45,998 nucleotides of DNA from an uncultured Bacteroidales bacterium (GCA_903911085.1 CAIWCC010000068.1:1-45998); one strand, 5' to 3'. Counted from the stretch's first letter, positions 24,615-34,908 are shown. Program-made: numbers and translations. Notes: generated by a model not told the origin, from the sequence alone.

Positions 24615-26435
24615 ATGAAAAAACAGTTAATAGGTTTAATACTTGCGAGTTTTCTAGTTATAAATTTCTCGTTGGTTGGAGGAAATTACAATTATCCAGT
24701 AAAAAAAGTAAACGGTATTGAGTACTACGTTTATATAGTTCAGGCAAGTGAAGGGTTGTTTGCTATTGGGAGGAAGTTTGATTTAACACCTGACGATATA
24801 ACAAAAGCTAACCCAGATTTGAAAAATAATCTTAAGGTTGGTCAAGAAATTCTTATTCCTTGCCCTAAACAGTTAGTGCAAGAAAAGAAAAATGAAGTTA
24901 TAGAAAAAAAACAGGAAAAGATTCAGAACCCGCAAGTTGGTAAGGTCGAGTTTATAGCTCACAAAGTTGAAAAAAAACAAACTCTTTTTGCAATAAGTCG
25001 TAAGTACGATGTGAGTGAGGAAGATATCATAAAATACAATCCAGTTGTTGTAAAAGGATTGCATGAAGGCATTGTTTTGCAAATTCCCAAACAAGATTCA
25101 ATAGTAAGGAAAAAGTTTCTTTTTTTCAATGTTGAAACAACCGTAAAGAAAAAGGTTATTGAAGAAAATAAACCTATTCAATTTCATAAGATTCAAGCCA
25201 ATGAAACATTGTATTCTATTAGTCGTAAATATAATGTAAAAGTTGCAGACTTAATTTTGCTCAACCCTGGCGCTGAAACCAAAATTGAGATTGGTGATAG
25301 CATAAGATTATGTTCAGGTAATGTGAGTGTTACTAATAAATTAAATAATGAAGTTTTAAAAGAACAAGATTTGAAGATTTTAGAATCGCCAAAAAAATCT
25401 TCAATAAACAATACAGTTAAGATTGCATTTTTATTGCCATTTATGCTTGAGCAATCTAAACGTGAACCTAATATGGAACGATTTATCGATTTTTATGCTG
25501 GTTCATTAATGGCAATTGAAGAGGCTAAACAAAAAGGTGTTTCTTTTGAGATTTTTACTTATGATACAGAAAAATCAGAAGAAAAAGTTACAGAAGTACT
25601 GGCAAATGAAAATCTTAAGAATGTAGATTTGATTATTGGACCTGCATTTAGCAATCAGGTTTCGCTGGTTGCAGAGTATGCAAAAGAGAATAAAATCAAC
25701 ACTTTAATACCTTTTACTTCAAAAATTTCAGATATTGACACCAACCCATTTCTTTTTCAATTCAATCCAGGAATCGATGCTGACATTAAATTTATGACTG
25801 AAATTCTTACCAAGATATATAAAAGCATTCATATTGTATTTGCCGAAATACCCGAAATAAGCACTGCTGATGAGGGCAAAGCGCGGTTTGACGAACTACA
25901 AAAGGAACTTTCTAAAGCTCAAAGACAATTTTCTAAAATTGAACTCTCTACTTCTGATAACTCCGATTTTAAAAATTTATTTAAAATAGGAGAGAAGTAT
26001 TTAATTGTTTTCAATACAGATAAATACGCTTATGTTGGTCCATTTATTTCTCCACTTCGCTCACTTAAAAATGCGGATGATATTATTCTTTTTGAACAAT
26101 ATAGTTGGAGAAATCAAAATGAAAAAATGCCGATAAATTTTTATTCTTCACCATTTAATTCTACAATAAATAGTGATCGACTTAATGTATTTAATACACA
26201 TTTTAAACAGTATTTTGGAAAAGAAATTACTAAAGAAACTCCACGATATGATTTATTGGGGTACGATTTATCTAACTATTTTATTAGTTTATTAAATCAA
26301 TTTGGAAATAAATTTTACAATAAAATTGATACATTCAATAACCCAAATTGGATACAAACTCAACTTCAATTTAATCGAATTTCAAATGGTTCTGGATTTG
26401 TTAACCAAAAGCTTTACTTGGGTGAAGATAAATAG
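24615..26435 (+). CDS. Triple-LysM protein with periplasmic-binding-like domain
   Basis: This 606-residue exported protein has a signal peptide (MKKQLIGLILASFLVINFSLVGG). Three LysM domains follow: about residues 40-84 (YIVQASEGLFAIGRKFDLTPDDI), 114-160 (HKVEKKQTLFAISRKYDVSEEDI) and 185-230 (HKIQANETLYSISRKYNVKVADL). From about 265 a type-1 periplasmic-binding fold begins (VKIAFLLPFMLEQSKREPNMERFIDFYAGSLMAIEEAKQKG, then LIIGPAFSNQVSLVAEYAKENKINTLIPFTS), as in branched-chain amino acid receptors. LysM binds peptidoglycan, so it may hold a ligand sensor at the wall. The PorT-like barrel follows 54 bp later. Confidence 0.85.
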   Translation: MKKQLIGLILASFLVINFSLVGGNYNYPVKKVNGIEYYVYIVQASEGLFAIGRKFDLTPDDITKANPDLKNNLKVGQEILIPCPKQLVQEKKNEVIEKKQEKIQNPQVGKVEFIAHKVEKKQTLFAISRKYDVSEEDIIKYNPVVVKGLHEGIVLQIPKQDSIVRKKFLFFNVETTVKKKVIEENKPIQFHKIQANETLYSISRKYNVKVADLILLNPGAETKIEIGDSIRLCSGNVSVTNKLNNEVLKEQDLKILESPKKSSINNTVKIAFLLPFMLEQSKREPNMERFIDFYAGSLMAIEEAKQKGVSFEIFTYDTEKSEEKVTEVLANENLKNVDLIIGPAFSNQVSLVAEYAKENKINTLIPFTSKISDIDTNPFLFQFNPGIDADIKFMTEILTKIYKSIHIVFAEIPEISTADEGKARFDELQKELSKAQRQFSKIELSTSDNSDFKNLFKIGEKYLIVFNTDKYAYVGPFISPLRSLKNADDIILFEQYSWRNQNEKMPINFYSSPFNSTINSDRLNVFNTHFKQYFGKEITKETPRYDLLGYDLSNYFISLLNQFGNKFYNKIDTFNNPNWIQTQLQFNRISNGSGFVNQKLYLGEDK

Positions 26436-26489
26436 TTGTCTGATAAATTGCTCATTAAACATATTTTATTCTTTCACACAAAAGAAACA

Positions 26490-27113
26490 ATGCGAAATCT
26501 CCTTTTTATTTTATTTTTATCAATAATAACTACTGCACAAGCGCAAACACGATTAGATAACCCTGAACTTTACATCGGCGTAACGCTCGGTTCAACAGCT
26601 TCAATGGTGATGTTTAGTCCGACTATTGCTCAAGATTATATTCTGGGATACAATGGTGGATTTGTTTTTAGATATATTGCAGAAAAAAATGTAGGTGTTC
26701 AAGCCGAATTGAATTTTTCGCAAAGAGGTTGGTCGGAAAGTACTGGACTTTATTCACGTCAGCTTAATTATATTGAGTTACCTTTTTTGACTCATATTTA
26801 CATTGGAAAAAAAAATCGTATTTTTCTTAATGTTGGTCCCAAAATAAGTTATTTACTATCTGAAAAAGTAATTGTGAATAATACGTTGAATTCAGAAAAT
26901 CAACATACTACACTTATTCAGAATCCGTTTGATTATGGTCTTTGTGCTGGACTAGGTTTTATGTTTAATATTAAACATAATGTATATCAGCTAGATACAA
27001 GAGCCAGTTATAGTTTTAATGATGTTTTTGCCAATAGTAAAGCTGATTATTTTGCAGCATCTAAAAATCTAAATCTGTCAGTAAATCTTGCTTGGATGTT
27101 GCAAATTAAGTGA
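26490..27113 (+). CDS. PorT-family outer membrane beta-barrel protein
   Basis: From the ATG at 26490 the protein has 207 residues, with a signal peptide (MRNLLFILFLSIITTAQAQ). The rest alternates hydrophobic and polar residues as in small beta-barrels, for example YNGGFVFRYIAEKNVGVQAELNFSQRGW, LNYIELPFLTHIYIGKKNRIFLNVGPKISYLL and LCAGLGFMFNI. This matches the OMP_b-brl_2/PorT-like family. PorT itself is needed for type IX secretion and, as I recall, is often found close to menG/ubiE, as here. The family is broad, so calling it true PorT is inference. Confidence 0.7.
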   Translation: MRNLLFILFLSIITTAQAQTRLDNPELYIGVTLGSTASMVMFSPTIAQDYILGYNGGFVFRYIAEKNVGVQAELNFSQRGWSESTGLYSRQLNYIELPFLTHIYIGKKNRIFLNVGPKISYLLSEKVIVNNTLNSENQHTTLIQNPFDYGLCAGLGFMFNIKHNVYQLDTRASYSFNDVFANSKADYFAASKNLNLSVNLAWMLQIK

Positions 27114-27289
27114 TTATTCGTTCTCTCAATATTATGCTTTTCTCTAATTTCATTTATGTGATGTAATTACAGAGGAATACCAATACTAAATGTGTTAAAA
27201 CGATTACTATTGCAAGCATGAGTTGTGTTGTAGTTTTCTTTATGTTGATAAAAATCTTAAAAACTACATTTTTTTTCGTTTTTTAATCT

Positions 27290-27297
27290 TATCTTTG
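27290..27297 (+). promoter_or_regulatory. -7 element before the CapD-type gene
   Basis: TATCTTTG fits TAnnTTTG in the 332-bp gap 27114-27445, with a leader of about 143 nt to the ATG. No clear -33 is seen. The rest of the gap is AT-rich and shows no gene or hairpin I can support. Confidence 0.5.
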
Positions 27298-27445
27298 CAA
27301 ACATTTTTTCAAACATTTTCATAACCCTATTCTTATAATTAAAATTTAAGTTTTTGAAATTCAATATATATTTTATAAATACATTAAATCTATTGAATAT
27401 CAATGCTGTATTAATTTACTTGTGAACAATTTAAATAAAACTGAA

Positions 27446-29383
27446 ATGACCGACAGACTAAATTCATTGTTAAATTCTGATATTTTTTCGCATATTTCCA
27501 ATCTTAAATACATACCTCGTTGGGTTGTATTTACAGTTGATATTTTAGTATGTATTGCTTCGTATTACATTGCTTACTATATTTCAACGAACTTATTTTA
27601 CGAAGTGCCCGATGATAGAATCTTATCTTTTTTTCAAGGAGTTATTATAATTATTATTACTCAAATTGTTTTCTTTTGGTTATTTCATACATATTCAGGG
27701 GTATTAAGATATTCAGGTTATGTGGATGCTGTAAAATTACTATTTGCTGTCTTTTTTAATGTTGGAATTATTGCAGTTTTTAATTTTGCAATGTTTCATA
27801 TTGCCTCAATGTTTCTTTTTTACTATGCTTCATTGTTGATATATTCAATTTTATCTTTCCTTCTACTTTTTTGTTTACGTTTAGCAGTAAAAACAATATA
27901 TGATTATTTTTCTGAAAATTCGGGTCAAATTGTACCTGTTATGATTTTTGGTACACAATCTGCTGCTATTGGAATTGCAAAAATGCTCAGGTCGACTCTT
28001 GATAATAAATATAAATTAGTTGGATTTATCGACGATGATAAACATGCAACTGAAAAAGTTATTATGGGTGTAAAGGTCTATAATTTAGATGAAAAAACAA
28101 TTAAAGAGGTCGTTTCTAGAAAGGCAAAAGCAATAATTGTTTCACCTGTAAAAATGAAAAGTATAGATACAAATTATGATTTGGATATTTTTATCAATAA
28201 TAATTTATCTGTGTTAACTTCACCTCCAATGAGTATCTGGAAAAACGATATGCCATCTATCAAACAAATAAAGTCAATTCAAATTGAAGATTTGCTCGAA
28301 AGACCTGCTATTGATATTTCAAGCGATAATATTGAAAAACAAATTGAGTCTAAAGTTATACTAATTACAGGTGCAGCTGGTTCTATTGGAAGTGAGATTG
28401 TACGTCAAATTGTTAAGTTTAATCCGTCTCTTGTTGTTTTGCTCGACCAAGCTGAATCGCCAATGCATACATTGAAATTGGAATTAGAAGAACAATATCC
28501 AAATCAAAACTTTGCGACATTTTTAGGAGATGTTAGAAATAAAGAGCGCATGGAATATATGATTGAGATATTTCGTCCTGATTATATTTATCACGCTGCC
28601 GCTTATAAACACGTTCCGTTGATGGAGGATAATCCTGTTGAAAGTATTCAAACTAATGTAAAAGGAACGAAAAATATGGCCGATTTGGCTGTAAAATATA
28701 AAGTAGAACGTTTTGTGATGGTTTCAACTGATAAAGCTGTCAACCCCACAAACGTTATGGGTGCATCCAAAAGAATTGCTGAGATTTACGTTCAGTCGCT
28801 GTTTCGTAAATTGCAAGCTGAAGGCAATTCTACAACAAAGTTTATCACTACTCGTTTTGGAAATGTATTAGGTTCTAATGGTTCTGTAATACCACATTTT
28901 AAGAGTCAAATTGAGAAAGGTGGTCCTGTTACCGTGACTCATCCAGAAATTATTCGCTATTTTATGACTATCCCCGAAGCTTGTATGTTGGTACTTGAAG
29001 CAGGCTCTATGGGCGAAGGTGGCGAGATATTTATTTTTGATATGGGAAGTCCTGTAAAAATTGTGAATTTAGCTAAAAAAATGATTCGTCTTGCTGGATT
29101 TATTCCTGAAGTTGATATTAAAATTGAATATACAGGTTTAAGACCTGGCGAAAAATTATATGAAGAATTGTTGAATCATAAAGAAAAAACTCAACCAACT
29201 TATCATCCAAAAATCATGATTGCTACCGTTCAAGTATACGATTATGATATAGTTTCTGAACAAATTAATGAATTAATTGAATATAGCTTTCATTGTAAAA
29301 ACTTTTTGACTGTTTCATTAATGAAAAAAATTGTTCCAGAGTTTTTGAGTAAAAACTCACAATACGAACGTTTGGATGTCTAA
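27446..29383 (+). CDS. CapD/WbpM-type UDP-sugar 4,6-dehydratase, membrane-bound
   Basis: This 645-residue protein has four N-terminal membrane helices (about residues 25-150). A first Rossmann-like region follows (VPVMIFGTQSAAIGIAKML), then the catalytic SDR domain with VILITGAAGSIGSEIVRQI (about 308-325), IYHAAAYKHVPLMEDNP, MVSTDKAVNPTNVMGASKRIAE and TTRFGNVLGSNGSVIPHF. The order matches WbpM/PglF-type dehydratases that start synthesis of amino- or deoxy-sugars for capsule or O-antigen. SDR members with TDKA and M-x-x-x-K instead of YxxxK belong to this group. A GTG at 27422 would add 8 residues; ATG 27446 was preferred. Confidence 0.9.
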   Translation: MTDRLNSLLNSDIFSHISNLKYIPRWVVFTVDILVCIASYYIAYYISTNLFYEVPDDRILSFFQGVIIIIITQIVFFWLFHTYSGVLRYSGYVDAVKLLFAVFFNVGIIAVFNFAMFHIASMFLFYYASLLIYSILSFLLLFCLRLAVKTIYDYFSENSGQIVPVMIFGTQSAAIGIAKMLRSTLDNKYKLVGFIDDDKHATEKVIMGVKVYNLDEKTIKEVVSRKAKAIIVSPVKMKSIDTNYDLDIFINNNLSVLTSPPMSIWKNDMPSIKQIKSIQIEDLLERPAIDISSDNIEKQIESKVILITGAAGSIGSEIVRQIVKFNPSLVVLLDQAESPMHTLKLELEEQYPNQNFATFLGDVRNKERMEYMIEIFRPDYIYHAAAYKHVPLMEDNPVESIQTNVKGTKNMADLAVKYKVERFVMVSTDKAVNPTNVMGASKRIAEIYVQSLFRKLQAEGNSTTKFITTRFGNVLGSNGSVIPHFKSQIEKGGPVTVTHPEIIRYFMTIPEACMLVLEAGSMGEGGEIFIFDMGSPVKIVNLAKKMIRLAGFIPEVDIKIEYTGLRPGEKLYEELLNHKEKTQPTYHPKIMIATVQVYDYDIVSEQINELIEYSFHCKNFLTVSLMKKIVPEFLSKNSQYERLDV

Positions 29384-29465
29384 AATTCAAATTAGTAGAA
29401 ATTATTGGACAATTCCTACAAAACGTACTGCAAATGTAGCTCGTTTAACTCTTTAAATTCATTTC

Positions 29466-31403
29466 ATGATTTCTGTAGAACAACTTACTGTTGAATTTGG
29501 TGGTTCACCACTATTTGATGAAATTAGTTTTTTGGTTAACCCAAAAGATAAGATTGCACTTGTTGGTAAAAATGGTGCTGGTAAAACAACACTTTTGCGT
29601 ATTTTTTCGGGCAAACAGCAACCTACAAGGGGTAGAGTTACCGTACCAAAAGATCTATCAATAGGATATTTGCCACAACACATGATTCATAATGAAGGAA
29701 CCACTGTGATGCAAGAAGCAGAAAAGGCCTTTGAACATATTACTGAGTTGCAGGCTCAAATTGAAAGAATGAATATTGAATTGGCTGAGCGTACAGACTA
29801 TGAAAGTGAAGGATATCACCAACTTATTGATAAACTAACCCATGATAACGAACATTTGCAGATAATTGGAAATGGTAATTTTGTAGGTGAAATTGAAAAA
29901 ACATTAATGGGCTTGGGCTTTCTTCGTTCCGATTTCGACCGACAGTGTTCAGAATTTAGCGGTGGTTGGCGAATGCGTATTGAGCTCGCAAAAATACTGC
30001 TACTTCGCCCTGATGTATTGTTGCTTGATGAACCTACCAATCACCTTGATATTGAGTCTATTCAGTGGCTCGAAAATTTCCTTACTACTTCAAATAGTGC
30101 AATCCTTTTAGTATCGCACGATAGGGCATTTATTGATGCTGTTACTGGACGAACAATTGAAATCTCGTTAGGTAAGATCTATGATTACAGTGTCAACTAC
30201 TCTAAGTATCTTGTGCTTCGTATCGAACGTCATGAACAACAAGTTCGTGCATACGAAAATCAACAAAAACATATTCAGGAGACCGAAGAATTTATTGCAC
30301 GCTTTCGTTATCAAGCCACAAAGGCCGTTCAGGTGCAATCGCGCGCAAAACAACTTGAAAAGCTCGAGCGTTTAGAAGTTGATTTAGAGGATAATTCTCG
30401 TTTAAGTCTTAAATTTCCACCTGCACCTCGTTCAGGAAGCATTCCTGTCGAAATAGAGCATTTATCAAAGGCTTATGGTGAAAAATTAATTCTCGATAAT
30501 ATTGGAATGATTATCAATAGAGGTGAGAAAGTTGCATTTGTTGGGAAAAATGGTGAGGGTAAAAGTACTTTGGTAAAATGCTTGATGGACGAAATTGAGT
30601 ACTCTGGAACATTAAAACTGGGTCATAATGTAAAAATTGGTTATTTTGCACAGAATCAAGCTTCACTTTTAGACGAAAATCGAACTGTTTTCGAAACTAT
30701 CGATTATGTAGCTGTGGGTGACATCAGAACCAAAATTAGAGACATACTTGGCGCTTTTATGTTTGGGGGTGAAGCGTCTGATAAGAAAGTGCAAGTTTTG
30801 TCAGGTGGTGAACGTAGTCGACTGGCTATGATTAGATTACTGCTAGAACCTGTAAATTTACTTATACTTGATGAGCCTACCAATCACTTGGATATGCGCT
30901 CTAAAGATGTTCTAAAAGATGCTATTAAAGCTTTTGATGGAACAGTGATTGTAGTGTCGCACGATCGTGAATTTTTGAATGGCTTGGTTACAAAGGTATA
31001 TGAATTTGGCAACAAAAAAGTGCGCGAGCATTTAGGTGGTATTTACGAATTTCTTCAATACAAGAAAATGGATACTTTGCGTGAATTAGAAATGTCAACT
31101 TCACAGAAGAATGTTGCTGATAGCACAGAAAAATCAATTTCGGAAAATAAATTAAGCTACGAGGCACGTAAAGAGCAGAATAGAAAAATTAAAAAAGCCG
31201 AAAGAGCAGTGGAGGAGATGGAAAAATTAATTTCTAAATTTGAAGCTGAGATTGCAGAAATGGATAAGGAACTTGAAAAACCAGAAAAAGCATCCGATAA
31301 TGATTTTATTCAGCTTTATCAAAGAAAGAAACGAGAATTAGAACAAAAAGTGTACGAATGGGAATTACTAAGCGAAGAACTTGAAGAAGTAAGTAGCTTG
31401 TAG
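29466..31403 (+). CDS. ABC-F family ATPase
   Basis: This 645-residue soluble protein has two ABC cassettes and no membrane segment, as in the ABC-F translation factors (Uup/EttA/YdiF type). Cassette 1: Walker A GKNGAGKT (34-41), signature EFSGGWRMRIELAKILL, Walker B VLLLDEPTNHLD. The linker (about 240-320) is a charged coiled coil. Cassette 2: GKNGEGKST, LSGGERSRLAMIRLLL, LLILDEPTNHLD. A C-terminal coiled coil (about 560-645) resembles that of Uup/YdiF. ABC-F proteins act at the ribosome E site. Some give antibiotic resistance, but nothing here points to that. Confidence 0.93.
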   Translation: MISVEQLTVEFGGSPLFDEISFLVNPKDKIALVGKNGAGKTTLLRIFSGKQQPTRGRVTVPKDLSIGYLPQHMIHNEGTTVMQEAEKAFEHITELQAQIERMNIELAERTDYESEGYHQLIDKLTHDNEHLQIIGNGNFVGEIEKTLMGLGFLRSDFDRQCSEFSGGWRMRIELAKILLLRPDVLLLDEPTNHLDIESIQWLENFLTTSNSAILLVSHDRAFIDAVTGRTIEISLGKIYDYSVNYSKYLVLRIERHEQQVRAYENQQKHIQETEEFIARFRYQATKAVQVQSRAKQLEKLERLEVDLEDNSRLSLKFPPAPRSGSIPVEIEHLSKAYGEKLILDNIGMIINRGEKVAFVGKNGEGKSTLVKCLMDEIEYSGTLKLGHNVKIGYFAQNQASLLDENRTVFETIDYVAVGDIRTKIRDILGAFMFGGEASDKKVQVLSGGERSRLAMIRLLLEPVNLLILDEPTNHLDMRSKDVLKDAIKAFDGTVIVVSHDREFLNGLVTKVYEFGNKKVREHLGGIYEFLQYKKMDTLRELEMSTSQKNVADSTEKSISENKLSYEARKEQNRKIKKAERAVEEMEKLISKFEAEIAEMDKELEKPEKASDNDFIQLYQRKKRELEQKVYEWELLSEELEEVSSL

Positions 31404-31464
31404 TGTGTTGTCAATCCTATCAAACCTTTCAAACTCTTTAATATCCTCAAAATCTTCAAACCCA

Positions 31465-32166
31465 ATGCCAACACTATATTTAATTCCAACTTCACTAGGT
31501 GATTGTTCATTTGATAAAATACTACCAATTCAAAATACAAAAATTGTTTCTGATTTGAAGTATTTTATAGTAGAAGATGTACGAACAGCCCGTCGTTTTT
31601 TAAAGAAAGCCAATCAACTTATCGACATTGATAGTTTGACATTCTTTATTCTAAATCAGCATACTACTCCCGAAGAGCTAAGTGGATTTTTACGCCCAAT
31701 GATAGACGGAAATGATATGGGTGTACTATCCGAAGCAGGTTGTCCTGCTATTGCTGACCCAGGGGCAGATATGGTTGCTATGGCTCAAAAAAATAATTAT
31801 ACTGTAGTTCCACTTGTTGGGCCATCATCAATCCTGCTTTCTTTGATGGCATCTGGATTCAATGGCCAAAGTTTTGCATTTGTAGGCTATTTGCCAATAC
31901 AACCTGCCGAAAGGTCTAAAATGTTAAGAAAGCTCGAAAATAGAGTATATACCGAGAATCAATCACAGATATTTATTGAAACTCCTTATCGTAACATGAA
32001 AATGATTGACGATATTCTTCAAACATGTCAGCCCAATACGCGTCTATGCATTGCTGCCGATATTACTTTAGAAACAGAATTTATTAAAACAAAAACTGTG
32101 AAGGAATGGAAAAATCATTTGCCAGAATTGAGCAAACGTCCTTGCATTTTCTTGATTTATAAATAG
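31465..32166 (+). CDS. RsmI-like SAM-dependent methyltransferase
   Basis: This 233-residue protein of the tetrapyrrole methylase superfamily starts MPTLYLIPTSLGD. Motifs: VEDVRTARRFL, GNDMGVLSEAGCPAIADPGADMVAMAQ, VVPLVGPSSILLSLMASGFNGQSFAFVGYLPI and FIETPYRNMKMIDDIL. These match RsmI, which 2'-O-methylates C1402 of 16S rRNA. This shorter form, common in Bacteroidota, may have another target. The upstream in-frame ATG at 31405 was rejected; the 60 bp between holds degenerate CTTTCAAAC/CTTCAAACC units that do not look coding. Confidence 0.85.
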   Translation: MPTLYLIPTSLGDCSFDKILPIQNTKIVSDLKYFIVEDVRTARRFLKKANQLIDIDSLTFFILNQHTTPEELSGFLRPMIDGNDMGVLSEAGCPAIADPGADMVAMAQKNNYTVVPLVGPSSILLSLMASGFNGQSFAFVGYLPIQPAERSKMLRKLENRVYTENQSQIFIETPYRNMKMIDDILQTCQPNTRLCIAADITLETEFIKTKTVKEWKNHLPELSKRPCIFLIYK

Positions 32167-32279
32167 TTTGTTTTTTCTGTAGCAGAATTATGTTTTTTGA
32201 TAAAAATATCAATTCAATCTTATTTTTTCCATTTATTTTTTGTTACTTTGTTTTTTTATTAATTAAAATGATAATTGTT

Positions 32280-32465
32280 ATGAATAAGAAACTTTTGCGC
32301 TCAAAAAATCAAATGATTGGTGGCGTTTGTGCAGGTATTGCAGAATATTTCGATTGGGATGTAACACTTGTTAGAGCAGCTTATGCAGTTTTATTATTTG
32401 CATTTGGCGTTGGTTTTTTCCTTTATTTAGTACTATGGATAATAATGCCAATGTCAAATAATTAA
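32280..32465 (+). CDS. PspC domain small membrane protein
   Basis: This 61-residue protein consists of a single PspC domain: KKLLRSKNQMIGGVCAGIAEYFDWDVTLVRAAYAVLLFAFGVGFFLYLVLWIIMP. It has one amphipathic GGVCAGIAEYF segment and one long hydrophobic membrane helix. PspC-type proteins are linked to envelope stress responses. No other psp genes are nearby. The ATG at 32280 was chosen because the upstream in-frame 30 residues are low-complexity and precede the conserved domain. Confidence 0.85.
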   Translation: MNKKLLRSKNQMIGGVCAGIAEYFDWDVTLVRAAYAVLLFAFGVGFFLYLVLWIIMPMSNN

Positions 32466-32735
32466 GGTTATTAGTTGAATTCAAATTGTACGATTCATGT
32501 TGTTATTGATCAATTCATATTTTTATAATCACTTTATGAAACAACAACTTAGTTTGGTAAAGTTTATTTCTCAAAAATTGAAAAAGATCATTTTTTTCTC
32601 ACATCAATACACAACAATTGTGCTTTTCAACTGTTTAATGATAACTGTTCAACGATAATATATAATAAACGTCATTTATTACCTGCTATTTGAATTAGGT
32701 AAAGCGTTGATAAACTATATCTTGTCTTTGTTCTA

Positions 32736-34757
32736 ATGTCTTTTATTATAAATACCGTGCCATTTAAACTCACTTCTCCATTTAGCCCAACTGGCGATCA
32801 ACCCGAAGCAATAAAGCAATTAGTGGAGGGTTTGCGTTCAGATGTTCCATATCAGACATTATTAGGTGTTACAGGTTCTGGTAAAACTTTTACCATTGCT
32901 AATGTCGTACAGCAAATTCAACGCCCGACTCTAATTTTGAGTCACAATAAGACCCTTGCTGCTCAGTTATACAGTGAGTTTAAAGCTTTTTTCCCCGAAA
33001 ATGCTGTTGAGTATTTTGTGTCATACTACGATTATTACCAACCCGAAGCTTATCTTCCTGTTTCTGATACATATATCGAAAAAGATTTAGCTATCAATCA
33101 AGAAATTGAAAAACTACGATTGGCAACTACATCGGCTTTGTTGTCGGGTAGGAGGGATGTGCTTGTTGTTTCGTCGGTTTCATGTATTTACGGCATGGGA
33201 AATCCTGACGATTTTACAAGTAATGTAATTGATATTCATCGTGGTCAACATATTGTACGCAATGTTTTTTTACGAACATTGGTGGATAGTTTATATTCAC
33301 GTAATGAAATTGAATTGAATCGTGGTAACTTTCGTGTAAAAGGCGATACAGTCGATGTTTTTCTTGCCTATGCCGATTTTGTTTTACGTATTGTTTTTTG
33401 GGGCGACGAAATTGAAGAGATTCAAACTGTAGATCCTGTTAACTTTCACGTAATTGAAACAGTGGATGCTTATAAAATCTATCCAGCAAGTATATTTGTT
33501 ACTACCAAAGAAGCCACAGCCAATGCTATACAGCATATCGAAGCTGATATGAATCGTCAGGTTGATTATTTTCGGTCTATCGGTAAAAATTATGAAGCCA
33601 AACGTATTTATGAGCGAGTAAATTACGACATTGAAATGATTAAGGAGCTTGGTTATTGTTCTGGTATTGAGAATTATTCTCGTTATTTTGATGGTCGGGA
33701 AGCTGGAAGTAGACCTTTTTGCTTAATGGATTATTTTCCCAAAGATTTTTTGATGGTTATTGACGAAAGTCATGTTTCGATATCTCAAATACGTGCAATG
33801 TTTGGTGGTGATTCGGCAAGAAAGCAAAATTTGGTGGATTATGGTTTTCGTTTGCCTTCGGCCAAAGATAATCGACCACTTAGATTTGAAGAGTTTGAAG
33901 AACTTGCACCACAAACAATTTATGTTAGTGCTACGCCTGCAGATTATGAATTGGCCAAAAGCGAAGGTATTATTATTGATCAATTAATTAGACCTACTGG
34001 TTTGCTCGATCCAATAATCGATGTTCGACCTAGTTTAAATCAGATAGATGATTTATTGGAGGAAATTACTTTGCGTACCGAAAGAAATGAACGTACTTTA
34101 GTTACTACTCTTACAAAACGTATGGCTGAAGAATTAACCGATTATTTAGCCAAAATGGGGGTGCGTTGTAATTATATTCACTCGGATGTGGATACACTTG
34201 ATAGGGTTCAAATTATGGAGGATTTACGTCGTGGATTGTATGATGTATTGGTTGGTGTCAATCTCTTACGCGAAGGATTAGATTTGCCTGAAGTATCATT
34301 GGTAGCCATTTTAGATGCCGATAAAGAAGGATTTCTGCGTTCGCATCGTTCGCTTACACAGACTGCGGGACGTGCTGCTCGTAACCTTAATGGAAGAGTG
34401 ATTATGTATGCCGATAAGATTACTGATAGTATGGCCAAGACAATTTCGGAAACCAATCGAAGGCGTGAAAAACAATTGGCTTATAATGAGTTACATGGCA
34501 TTACACCTACTGCCATTATCAAAGGTGAGCGTAATTCATTCAATAAAGCTGAACCTAATGCATATATTGAACCCGAAATTCCGCAAGGTATTGCTGCCGA
34601 TCCTGTAGTACAGTATATGTCGAAACCTGCTTTAGAAAAAGCCATTGCTAAAACCAAAAAGTCTATGCAGGAAGCTGCCAAAAAGCTCGATTTTCTTGAA
34701 GCTGCACAATATCGCGATGAATTGATAAAGTTGGAGGACTTGCTGAAAGGGAAATGA
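32736..34757 (+). CDS. uvrB: Excinuclease ABC subunit B
   Basis: This 673-residue protein verifies DNA damage in nucleotide excision repair, handing over from UvrA to UvrC. Visible: FSPTGDQPEAIKQL, Walker A GVTGSGKT (44-51), the beta-hairpin YYDYYQPEAYLP that inserts between strands, DESHVSI-type motif (MVIDESHVSISQIRAMF), helicase motifs TLTKRMAEELTDYL, VGVNLLREGLDLPEVSLVAILDADKEGFLRS and QTAGRAARN, and a C-terminal UVR motif (AAKKLDFLEAAQYRDELIKLEDLL). The length is normal. The 270-bp gap upstream (32466-32735) shows no gene or convincing promoter. Confidence 0.97.
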   Translation: MSFIINTVPFKLTSPFSPTGDQPEAIKQLVEGLRSDVPYQTLLGVTGSGKTFTIANVVQQIQRPTLILSHNKTLAAQLYSEFKAFFPENAVEYFVSYYDYYQPEAYLPVSDTYIEKDLAINQEIEKLRLATTSALLSGRRDVLVVSSVSCIYGMGNPDDFTSNVIDIHRGQHIVRNVFLRTLVDSLYSRNEIELNRGNFRVKGDTVDVFLAYADFVLRIVFWGDEIEEIQTVDPVNFHVIETVDAYKIYPASIFVTTKEATANAIQHIEADMNRQVDYFRSIGKNYEAKRIYERVNYDIEMIKELGYCSGIENYSRYFDGREAGSRPFCLMDYFPKDFLMVIDESHVSISQIRAMFGGDSARKQNLVDYGFRLPSAKDNRPLRFEEFEELAPQTIYVSATPADYELAKSEGIIIDQLIRPTGLLDPIIDVRPSLNQIDDLLEEITLRTERNERTLVTTLTKRMAEELTDYLAKMGVRCNYIHSDVDTLDRVQIMEDLRRGLYDVLVGVNLLREGLDLPEVSLVAILDADKEGFLRSHRSLTQTAGRAARNLNGRVIMYADKITDSMAKTISETNRRREKQLAYNELHGITPTAIIKGERNSFNKAEPNAYIEPEIPQGIAADPVVQYMSKPALEKAIAKTKKSMQEAAKKLDFLEAAQYRDELIKLEDLLKGK

Positions 34758-34876
34758 TACCAATGATATTTATTATTTGATTTCAATTTATGATTGTCAA
34801 TTTCCTAATTTGTAGAACCTCTAAATTTTCAAACTTTGACATGAAATAACTATTTTACAAAAAAAACATTTTTTTT

Positions 34877-34908
34877 CTTGCATAAATAAAATAAAATTCT
34901 CATCTTTG
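34877..34908 (+). promoter_or_regulatory. trp operon promoter
   Basis: CTTG (34877-34880) and CATCTTTG (34901-34908) are 20 bp apart, one base off the -7 consensus. Transcription should begin near 34914, just before the leader peptide. Confidence 0.6.

Noticed and set aside
29466-31403. Antibiotic-resistance ABC-F gene
   Set aside because: The C-terminal coiled coil and overall layout fit housekeeping Uup/YdiF-type factors, and no resistance context is present.
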